Positions 7,843 to 13,046 of a stretch of DNA of 13,046 nucleotides are shown piece by piece (position 1 is the stretch's first letter; each line of letters begins with the position of its first letter). The position numbers were made by a program, and so were the translations under genes. This stretch comes from Planctomycetota bacterium (GTDB lineage: Bacteria; Planctomycetota; Phycisphaerae; WQYP01). The notes beneath the pieces are model-generated. The model was not told where the DNA came from. It searched no databases and worked only from the letters and a program-made list of their open reading frames with translations. Location of the stretch: the NCBI GenBank assembly GCA_021798635.1, contig JAJZGH010000131.1:1-13046 (forward strand). Direction: 5' to 3'.

Positions 7843-8631
7843 TTATGGGGCAGACCCCCGTGTGGTTGCAATGCCTGCAAAAGACATCGGCGGCAGGTCC
7901 AAGTTTTTACGTGCTTGGTTACAGGCCGCCAACACGTTATTCAACTGGCTTGGCGCATAGTACGCCACGTGTCCATCGGCAAAGCCCAGCGGGCCTCCCT
8001 TGGTCATGGTCTGCGTGTTTCGGAACAAAATAATAATGGACCCCAGTAATTTTCCCTGCGCTGCGCTGTTGGGCAAAACGAGGTCCGAGCCGATATAGCG
8101 ATAGTCGCTGTTGCGGTTAATGGCGGCAATTTGGACACTGCGTTTGACATGGTGCCAATTGGTCGGCAGGGTAATGGGGGACAGCGCATTGGTGGGGTCA
8201 CTTAGTGTTCTAACCGTTATTAATTTGTCATTAAGCAACGTGAGAAGATTGGGGGGGAAATGGCCATCATGTCTGCCGGCATACATCAGGCAGGCGTTGC
8301 CAATCGCGGACATGTGCCGAAACTGTGAAACTTCTCTGGCCTTATGCAGCGCCACGGCCTGCACGGCAAAAAGCAGCATTCCCGCGGTCATGGCTGCAAC
8401 TCCCAGCCAGCGACCGAAAAGCCAATGTTGTTTCTCCTGAATGCGGTAAATAATGGCACCGGCACCGAGGAACAGCGTCAATAGAGATAAAATCAGCACG
8501 CTGATCGGCGGCGGAGCCTCGGCGGCGGGTTTGGCCTGTGAAAGTAAGATCGCCTCGCCAATCAGGCAGATAACCGCCGCCACAGAAAACCAGTTCACGC
8601 CCCGTGAAGCAGATAAGTTTTGATTGTTCAT
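7843..8631 (-). CDS. Membrane protein with pilin-like / H-X9-DG-type C-terminal domain
   Basis: The product has 262 residues. An AGGA five bases before the ATG (on the minus strand) supports the start. Three hydrophobic helices are visible at about 14-32, 43-62 and 75-95. The rest reads like the globular part of planctomycete pilin-like proteins: HMSAIGNACLMYAGRHDGHFPPNLLTLL (106-133), the SDYRYIGSDL region (175-184) and GGPLGFADGHVAYY (212-225). The last matches the H-X9-DG-type ending of the DUF1559-related prepilin-like families that are greatly expanded in planctomycetes. The usual prepilin N-terminus (cleavage motif plus single helix) is missing and is replaced by the three-helix block, so this is probably a membrane-anchored relative rather than a pilus subunit. 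Function is unknown. Convergent with the preceding gene, divergent from the capsid gene. Confidence 0.85.
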   Translation of the reverse strand: MNNQNLSASRGVNWFSVAAVICLIGEAILLSQAKPAAEAPPPISVLILSLLTLFLGAGAIIYRIQEKQHWLFGRWLGVAAMTAGMLLFAVQAVALHKAREVSQFRHMSAIGNACLMYAGRHDGHFPPNLLTLLNDKLITVRTLSDPTNALSPITLPTNWHHVKRSVQIAAINRNSDYRYIGSDLVLPNSAAQGKLLGSIIILFRNTQTMTKGGPLGFADGHVAYYAPSQLNNVLAACNQARKNLDLPPMSFAGIATTRGSAP

Positions 8632-8716
8632 GATATTCCTTTAACACCAAAGCAGCATTATAAACCACAGCGCATTATCCGCACATGCCTATCCCTAAAG
8701 CGACAGGAATCGGATT

Positions 8717-8748
8717 TGACCGGCATGACCGGCGGCAGTTATTGACCG
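8717..8748. repeat. Three short TGACCG repeats in the divergent intergenic region
   Basis: TGACCG occurs at 8717-8722, 8726-8731 and 8743-8748, all in the same orientation, between the divergent membrane-protein and capsid genes. Two copies sit within TTGACC, a good -35 hexamer, but no -10 box lies at the right distance. They could be an operator or chance in GC-rich DNA. Confidence 0.25.
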
Positions 8749-8809
8749 CAGGCGCTGTCCGGCGGTTCGCGTGGTGTTTTATTTCAATGTTTTTTATGGG
8801 AAAACAATT

Positions 8810-10168
8810 ATGAAAGTCAAATTTCTTAAAGATTATCTGGGCCAGAAAAAAGATGCCGTCATGGATTTGCCCGACGATCAGGCCAGGGCTGCGGTGGATG
8901 GTGCGGTAGCCGAAGCGGTGGCGGCAGAGATCAAAGACTTGGATGAGGCTGTGGCGGGGATTCAAAAATCCATGACCGAACAGTTGGAGGCCGCCGCTCA
9001 AAAAATTACGACGCGCGTCATTGATCAGGTATCCCGTGGGTTAAAAACGGTGCGGCCCACGCTGGTGATCGGCCCGGACCGGGAGGACCTGGACCCTACC
9101 GGGGGATTTAAAAATCTCGGCGATTTCGCACAAAGCGTCCGCAAACATTTCACCCACAAGGCCAGTGATGATCGCATCAAACGCATGATCGCCAAGGCTG
9201 ACGGCATGGATGAAACCGTTCTGGCCGACGGTGGCGCGCTGGTCCCCACGGAGTATGCCAACCAGCTTTACCGCGATGTCCTGGCGGAATCGGTGCTGTT
9301 TGATAAAGCGCGGAAATATCCGATTAACATCGGCAATTCGCTGTTTATTCCAGTGCGGCAAATTTCCACGCTGGGTCAGACCAATGCGGTGGGAAGCTCG
9401 CTGGGCACCTGGCTTAACGGTGACGGCGTAGGAATTACACCGCAAAAACCGGTCTACAGCCGCGTGCAGATGACCCTGAACCGCTGGGGAACGCTCCTGC
9501 CGGTTACCGATGAATTGTTGCAGGATAATAATGTGGCGCTTTCCAACTTCATTTTCGATGAAGGTGGAATTGCTCTGGCCTGGGATTTGAATCAGGCGTT
9601 TATCAGCGGTGCCGGGGCACCGCTGGCTCAGCCACAGGGAATTCTTAACAGCGGATCGCTGGTAACCGTGGCGGCAGATGTCAACCAGCCCGGCTTCACC
9701 ATCAGTTACAGCAACCTGGTGAATATGAAGAGTCGCCTCTGGACCATTCGCCCCGGTGACACCAGCGGTGTGGTATGGATCGCTCATCCGGACGCGGAGG
9801 CTCAATTTGAGCAACTCAAGGATTCTGCGGGCCGGAACCTTTACTTCGCTGCCGGGACGATCCAGCAGTCGCCCCAAGCCCGGCTCTTTGGCATTCCCGT
9901 GGTGTACAGCTTCCATTGCCAACCCGTCGGAACTGCCGGTGATGTGATCCTGGCTGATTTGAACCAATATCTTGTTTCAACCAAAATCGGCGGCGGCATT
10001 GAAGCGGCCATGTCCATGCACCTGTACTTTGATGCCGCGGAAGTGGCGTATCGCATTATCTACCGGGTGGACGGCAAGACCGCCCGACAGACGCCGCTGG
10101 TCATCCCCAACAGTGCCAACAATCGCAGTGGTTTTGTGGTGGTGGCTGCGCGAACCGTCATTTCGTAA
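8810..10168 (+). CDS. HK97-family phage major capsid protein
   Basis: The 452-residue product is a major capsid protein of the HK97 fold (Phage_capsid family), the building block of icosahedral heads of tailed phages and related particles. Residues 1-20 form a small conserved head; about 23-80 is Ala/Glu-rich and likely coiled coil, corresponding to the delta/scaffold region that is usually cut off during head maturation. The capsid body follows: GGFKNLGDFAQSVRK (98-112), GGALVPTEYANQLYRDVLAE (141-160), SVLFDKARKYPI (161-172), LPVTDELLQDNNVALSNFI (230-248), NQAFISGAGAPLAQPQGILN (261-280), WIAHPDAEAQFEQLKD (323-338) and LFGIPVVYS (359-367). The ATG at 8810 is chosen because it opens the conserved MKVKFLKDYLG; the in-frame GTG at 8771 adds 13 atypical residues. 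The frame appears intact. No terminase, portal or prohead protease gene precedes it; the upstream neighbour is a host-type gene on the other strand. An encapsulin-like use is possible, but the long N-terminal coil favours a phage origin. Confidence 0.94.
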   Translation: MKVKFLKDYLGQKKDAVMDLPDDQARAAVDGAVAEAVAAEIKDLDEAVAGIQKSMTEQLEAAAQKITTRVIDQVSRGLKTVRPTLVIGPDREDLDPTGGFKNLGDFAQSVRKHFTHKASDDRIKRMIAKADGMDETVLADGGALVPTEYANQLYRDVLAESVLFDKARKYPINIGNSLFIPVRQISTLGQTNAVGSSLGTWLNGDGVGITPQKPVYSRVQMTLNRWGTLLPVTDELLQDNNVALSNFIFDEGGIALAWDLNQAFISGAGAPLAQPQGILNSGSLVTVAADVNQPGFTISYSNLVNMKSRLWTIRPGDTSGVVWIAHPDAEAQFEQLKDSAGRNLYFAAGTIQQSPQARLFGIPVVYSFHCQPVGTAGDVILADLNQYLVSTKIGGGIEAAMSMHLYFDAAEVAYRIIYRVDGKTARQTPLVIPNSANNRSGFVVVAARTVIS

Positions 10169-10192
10169 CTGATCCAATAAGGTGACAGGGTG

Positions 10193-10306
10193 ATGGGAGC
10201 CTGGGACAGGCGGCTGGCCAACGGCGGAACACTGAACAACGATAAATCGGCCGGAACACATTTCGCCGACGGATCACAACGTGTACGCTGTCTGCCGCGA
10301 CGCTGA
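10193..10306 (+). CDS. Possible small ORF (37 aa) after the capsid gene
   Basis: An ATG at 10193 opens 37 codons ending in TGA at 10304-10306, starting MGAWDRRLANGG. A purine-rich AAGGTG (10179-10184) and AGGG (10187-10190) lie just upstream. The product would be short, basic and rich in Gly and Asn, with no recognisable motif. It is the only plausible content of the 185 bases between the capsid gene and the 94-residue gene. It may equally be spacer DNA. Confidence 0.25.
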   Translation: MGAWDRRLANGGTLNNDKSAGTHFADGSQRVRCLPRR

Positions 10307-10353
10307 TTTCCAGATCACACCCACATCCTGTCATCTTTTGCCGGGGAATTCCC

Positions 10354-10638
10354 ATGTTGATCGCACAAAGTGTCAGCCGGCTTGCCGGGATACAAACGTG
10401 GCTGCCGATCTTCGCGACAGCTTCGGTGATTGTGGGGCCGCTGATGGGGTGGCTGATTGGCCATGAGCGGCGAATCAGCCGCATGGAACAAGCCCTGGTG
10501 GAAGGCGTGCGGCGTATGGATGCGGCCGATCGTGATTCAGCGGCCTGGCGGCAACGCCTGGAAACCAAACAGGATGAGCAATCCGCGAAACTGGACCAGG
10601 TTCTCGGTGAATTAAGGGAACTGTCTGATGCTCCATAA
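10354..10638 (+). CDS. Small membrane protein: one N-terminal helix plus coiled coil
   Basis: The 94-residue product has one hydrophobic helix (about 15-36, WLPIFATASVIVGPLMGWLIG) followed by a charged, heptad-like coil from about 38 to 90 (RRISRMEQALVEGVRRMDAA...KLDQVLGELREL). GGGGA (10343-10347) six bases before the ATG is a good ribosome binding site. The layout of a short N-terminal anchor and a long coil resembles inner-membrane spanins (Rz-type), small holin-associated proteins and some phage proteins of unknown function; no family is recognised by sequence. Its 3' end overlaps the start of the next small membrane protein by 11 bases, a sign of translational coupling. Position after the capsid gene suggests a role with the particle or in the cell envelope. 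Confidence 0.75.
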   Translation: MLIAQSVSRLAGIQTWLPIFATASVIVGPLMGWLIGHERRISRMEQALVEGVRRMDAADRDSAAWRQRLETKQDEQSAKLDQVLGELRELSDAP

Positions 10639-10861
10639 CGCTGCGGAGAAATCTCTGGATTGGTCAGCCATTATCGGCCTGGGCACCGCCGTGTTCGGAT
10701 TTATTGTGGCGGCCAGTCAGGCCCGGCGCGCCCTGTGGCATAAACGGGCGCGATTAAAAACGCATCGCCAAATGCGACTCTGGCGGAAGCGTGCCCGCCA
10801 CGCCCGGATGCAGGCGGCATTCTGGCGCTATGTCGCCGGGCGATGGCATAAGGGGCCGTAG
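10628..10861 (+). CDS. Very small membrane protein with strongly basic C-terminal tail
   Basis: The 77-residue product has one hydrophobic helix (about 13-30, AIIGLGTAVFGFIVAASQ) and then a tail packed with Arg, Lys and His (ARRALWHKRARLKTHRQM and onward to the end). The positive-inside rule predicts N-out/C-in topology. A single or double helix with a charged cytoplasmic tail is common in phage holins, but no holin family is recognised and the tail is longer than usual; RNA, DNA or phospholipid binding by the tail is equally possible. It starts inside the preceding gene (11-base overlap), so the two are probably co-translated and may form one complex. Confidence 0.65.
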   Translation: MLHNAAEKSLDWSAIIGLGTAVFGFIVAASQARRALWHKRARLKTHRQMRLWRKRARHARMQAAFWRYVAGRWHKGP

Positions 10862-10880
10862 GAGCCTGTCCGAACACAAT

Positions 10881-11615
10881 TTCTCGTAACTCCAGCTGTT
10901 CAATTTTTATTTCAAACAAGGAGCTTTCTATGATTCAGGGGAAAAGAATTTCTCTTCTGGCAGTTTTTTGCGTTGGGATGATGGCTACGGCCGGATGTGC
11001 CGGTATTCAGACCACTCATTTGACACCTGTCCCGGATTTCCTGGCTGTCCGGCATTCCGTCGGAGTAGCCAATACAGCAGCGCGTCGAACCCTGCGAGAT
11101 TCGCGATCCCTGATGCGGCAAACCGCCAGAGCGGCAAACAGCGACCCGGCTGTCGCCGCCCTGCGCCCGCAGGTGAAAACCGTGGCGCGGGATGCGCAAC
11201 AAACAAACGCCGCGACCTCTGCGACCCTCGCGATTTTCAAGCCCGCGCTTAAGGTGCAGGCGGCTTTTGTCCAATCCGCCCGTGCGGTGCAGGCGGGAGA
11301 ATTGCATAATGCCGCCCGGTATCACGCGATTACTCATTCCTTAAGTTACAAACTTGGGCGATTTATTGTCCTTACGGTGTTTCTTCTCCTGGTGGCTGGG
11401 GGTCTTATCCTGTTTAGTGAGTCTGGCTGGGCCGGCGTTATTGCCATGAAGTTCCCGATCCTGGCCGCTGCATTATTCAAACCACTGGAATATCTTGGCT
11501 CTCTTCTGGGAAAAGTGTGGGGATATATCGAAACCGGCGTGGCAACATTGTGGCGCGTCCTCGCCCGGAACTTTCCGTGGGCGGCAAAGACAAGTTCATA
11601 GGAGATTCTCGTAAC
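10881..11615 (+). repeat. TTCTCGTAAC direct repeat at two gene junctions
   Basis: The 10-mer TTCTCGTAAC occurs at 10881-10890 and 11606-11615, flanking the lipoprotein gene. In both places it follows a gene ending in TAG followed directly by GAG (10859 and 11599), 16 bases away in the first and 1 base away in the second. A shorter relative, TTTCGTAACT (10161-10170), contains the capsid stop codon. The coordinates span both copies; only the two 10-mers are the repeat. Confidence 0.4.
10930..11601 (+). CDS. Lipoprotein with additional C-terminal transmembrane segments
   Basis: The 223-residue product begins with a basic n-region, a hydrophobic core and the lipobox TAGC (Cys23), so it is predicted to be lipidated and anchored to a membrane. 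Residues about 40-135 are Ala/Arg/Gln-rich and look like a long amphipathic helical rod (TAARRTLRDSRSLMRQTARA, then QVKTVARDAQQTNAATSATL). A clear transmembrane helix follows at about 143-162 (LGRFIVLTVFLLLVAGGLIL) and a second hydrophobic, possibly re-entrant or amphipathic segment at about 166-194. An N-terminal lipid anchor, a helical rod and a C-terminal membrane helix is the topology of unimolecular spanins, which link outer and inner membranes in phage lysis, though this protein is longer and no sequence family is recognised. AAGGAG (10918-10923) seven bases before the ATG is the strongest ribosome binding site in the cassette. Confidence 0.8.
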   Translation: MIQGKRISLLAVFCVGMMATAGCAGIQTTHLTPVPDFLAVRHSVGVANTAARRTLRDSRSLMRQTARAANSDPAVAALRPQVKTVARDAQQTNAATSATLAIFKPALKVQAAFVQSARAVQAGELHNAARYHAITHSLSYKLGRFIVLTVFLLLVAGGLILFSESGWAGVIAMKFPILAAALFKPLEYLGSLLGKVWGYIETGVATLWRVLARNFPWAAKTSS

Positions 11616-11649
11616 GCGGTTGAAAGTGTTCCTTGTCATGGAGATGCCC

Positions 11650-12933
11650 ATGAATATCCTGATCAAATGGCCCACACGGGGCCGGGCGAATCTGTTCTTT
11701 CAAACCCTGGCCCAGTGGCGGGCCTTGGAATCGCGGCGGCATAACGTGGTGTATCTGATTGCCATTGATGTGGATGATCCGGTGATGAATCATTCATCGG
11801 TGCTGCAACTCCTGGCGCGGATGCCCGAGGTGCATTATCGCATCGGACCCGCCGGTCGCAGTAAAATTGACGCCTGCAACAGTGATCTGGAAGATGCCGT
11901 TGTGTTGATCGGCATGGAGCCGGATGTACTGATTCTGGCCAGCGATGACATGATCCCGCAGGTGAATTCCTGGGATGACACGATTGCGGCAACCATGCGC
12001 CAGCACTTCCCCGCCATGGACGGGGCGCTGCATTTTGATGATGGTTATATGGGTTCCACGAGGCTTATTACGCTAAGCATCATGGGATGGAATTTATATC
12101 GCCGCTTCGGTTATGCCTATCATCCCGCCTACCGCTCGATGTTCTGTGACAATGAATTCACCGATGTGGTGCGGCACATCGGTAAATATTATTATCAGTC
12201 GCGCGTCCTGTTTCGCCATTGCCATATCGGTCGCCGCCCGGATGCGTTGTTTATCCGCAATCAGCAATGGTGGGATGCGGATAAGGCAATGTATGACCTG
12301 CGCCGAGCTATACATTTCGGCCTGTCTGAACCGGTGTTGAGCATTTTAATTCCGACGCTGCATCGGCGGCATACCGCGCTTGCGGCGCTGCTGAAGGAAT
12401 TGCATCGGCAAATTTTTGCCACGGATAACCCCTGGCAGGTGGAAGTTCAGTGCACTCTGGACGGCGGCGAAAAGCCGGTCGGGGAAAAGCGTGATGCACT
12501 GCTGCGCCATGCGTGCGGACGCTTCATCGCCTTTATTGATGATGATGACATGGTGGCACCCAGCTATATCGCCGATATTCTCCAGGCCATAACCCATCAG
12601 CCGCAGGCCGACTGCGTGGTGTTTGCCGGCCGGCTGGAAGTGGATGGTGTCTACGCCGGACCGTTTGATTATTCCATTACCCATAAGAAATATTATCAGC
12701 GCGGCAACGCCTATTTCCGCACACCGAATCATCTGTGCCCGGTGCGGCGGGAACTGGCGTTGCAGGTGGGCTTCAAAGCGATCAATCGCGGTGAAGATAC
12801 CGATTACGCCGTGCGCCTGTTTCCGCTGCTGAAATCAGAAAGCTCCATACCTGATCCGGAAAATATCAACCAACGCAAAACCCTCTATTTCTACCGTTTC
12901 AGCCCCGCCGGCACCGCCACCCAGGGCAAGTAA
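11650..12933 (+). CDS. Two-domain glycosyltransferase (GT-A-type modules)
   Basis: The 427-residue product carries two nucleotide-sugar transferase-like modules. Module 1 (about 1-195) starts MNILIKWPTRGRA, has GPAGRSKIDACNSDL (67-80), an acidic ILASDDM motif (95-101) suited to metal/UDP-sugar binding, and FCDNEF (165-170). Module 2 (about 228-415) starts with the GT2-type opening VLSILIPTLHRR (229-240), has GEKRDALLRHACGRFIAFID (278-297) running into a DDDD metal-binding motif (297-300), and GEDTDYAVRL (381-390), the usual ED acceptor-base region. No membrane helix or signal is present, so it should be cytoplasmic. The substrate is unknown; surface polysaccharide, virion protein or DNA modification are possibilities. 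The ATG at 11650 is chosen: GGAG (11640-11643) lies six bases upstream and the first beta-strand begins at once; upstream in-frame starts at 11620, 11638 and 11644 are less likely. It follows the lipoprotein gene by 48 bases on the same strand. Confidence 0.87.
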   Translation: MNILIKWPTRGRANLFFQTLAQWRALESRRHNVVYLIAIDVDDPVMNHSSVLQLLARMPEVHYRIGPAGRSKIDACNSDLEDAVVLIGMEPDVLILASDDMIPQVNSWDDTIAATMRQHFPAMDGALHFDDGYMGSTRLITLSIMGWNLYRRFGYAYHPAYRSMFCDNEFTDVVRHIGKYYYQSRVLFRHCHIGRRPDALFIRNQQWWDADKAMYDLRRAIHFGLSEPVLSILIPTLHRRHTALAALLKELHRQIFATDNPWQVEVQCTLDGGEKPVGEKRDALLRHACGRFIAFIDDDDMVAPSYIADILQAITHQPQADCVVFAGRLEVDGVYAGPFDYSITHKKYYQRGNAYFRTPNHLCPVRRELALQVGFKAINRGEDTDYAVRLFPLLKSESSIPDPENINQRKTLYFYRFSPAGTATQGK

Positions 12934-12956
12934 CGCCGGGGGATGTAGCGCCGCGT

Positions 12957-13046
12957 ATGATCAGCCCAATGCGGACGCGTTGGGTTGAAATCGGGACACG
13001 GTCTGATGGCGCGATGCACTTTTCTTCGGCACGATTGACGCGGCGG
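12957..13046 (+). CDS. Possible start of a further gene (partial)
   Basis: From the ATG at 12957 the frame is open for 30 codons to the window edge, beginning MISPMRTRWVEIGTR. A purine run (GGGGGA, 12938-12943) lies rather far upstream. An inner ATG at 12969 is also possible. The first codons lie inside a strong hairpin, which argues against efficient translation from this ATG. The evidence is only an open frame of modest length. Confidence 0.25.
   Translation, partial: MISPMRTRWVEIGTRSDGAMHFSSARLTRR
12961..12988 (+). terminator. 12-bp hairpin downstream of the glycosyltransferase gene
   Basis: Bases 12961-12972 (TCAGCCCAATGC) pair with 12977-12988 (GCGTTGGGTTGA) in a continuous 12-bp stem with two G-T pairs and a GGAC tetraloop. 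It starts 27 bases after the stop codon at 12931-12933. No T-run follows, so it is a terminator candidate of the hairpin-only kind, or a structured leader for a downstream gene. Confidence 0.45.

Noticed and set aside
9041..9967. 308-codon open frame on the minus strand
   Set aside because: It lies wholly antisense to the well-supported capsid gene, and its translation has no family features; it is a by-product of the codon use of the capsid gene.
8810..10168. Classical (family 1) encapsulin
   Set aside because: The sequence follows the phage capsid pattern with a long N-terminal coil, and no cargo protein such as a peroxidase or ferritin-like gene is next to it. A capsid-derived compartment of another type is not excluded.
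10281..10466. 61-codon plus-strand frame across the start of the 94-residue gene
   Set aside because: It overlaps a better-supported gene in another frame and lacks a ribosome binding site; its Cys/Asp-rich translation is typical of an out-of-frame reading.
1..13046. CRISPR array, tRNA or rRNA gene, insertion sequence, integrase
   Set aside because: I saw no regularly spaced repeats, no tRNA-like cloverleaf or T-loop motif in the gaps, no terminal inverted repeats and no transposase or recombinase motifs.

Overview
The window looks like a piece of chromosome from a planctomycete-type bacterium, most likely Phycisphaerae-like. The evidence is a protein with the H-X9-DG-type C-terminal domain so common in planctomycetes, a GH57 alpha-amylase, a FGAM synthase with a PurS-like N-terminal extension, large secreted helical-repeat proteins, and moderate GC with loosely packed genes. 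The taxonomic guess is inference; there is no rRNA or tRNA gene here to settle it.

Left part (1-1460): the tail of an unidentified gene, then two overlapping unidentified genes (314-823 and 783-1460). The first has an open frame running well upstream of its only conventional start, so its 5' end may be frameshifted or wrongly placed. The second carries a Cys-Ser-Gly-Phe-Val segment reminiscent of NlpC/P60-like cysteine hydrolases. Middle part (1461-8631): a 430-base gap with no convincing gene, then purL (982 aa with a PurS-like tandem N-terminus and no glutaminase domain), a GH57 alpha-amylase with its own perfect -10 box, a secreted helical-repeat protein with a proline-rich tail, and a convergent gene on the minus strand for a three-helix membrane protein with a pilin-like/H-X9-DG C-terminal domain. 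These are ordinary host genes with no obvious common pathway.

Right part (8632-13046): a plus-strand cassette of different character. It starts with an HK97-family major capsid protein (452 aa), followed by a possible 37-aa ORF, a 94-aa single-helix/coiled-coil protein, a 77-aa single-helix protein with a very basic tail, a 223-aa lipoprotein that also has C-terminal transmembrane segments, and a two-domain glycosyltransferase. A 12-bp hairpin and a possible next gene close the window. No terminase, portal, prohead protease, tail or integrase gene is present between the host gene and the capsid gene, so the capsid gene begins the cassette. It may be the edge of a prophage, a decayed prophage, or a domesticated capsid locus.

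The most interesting hypothesis is that the capsid, the membrane-envelope trio (topologies resembling spanin and holin proteins) and the glycosyltransferase form one functional unit. It is supported by common strand, tight spacing and a short repeat at gene junctions, but the window alone does not prove it.
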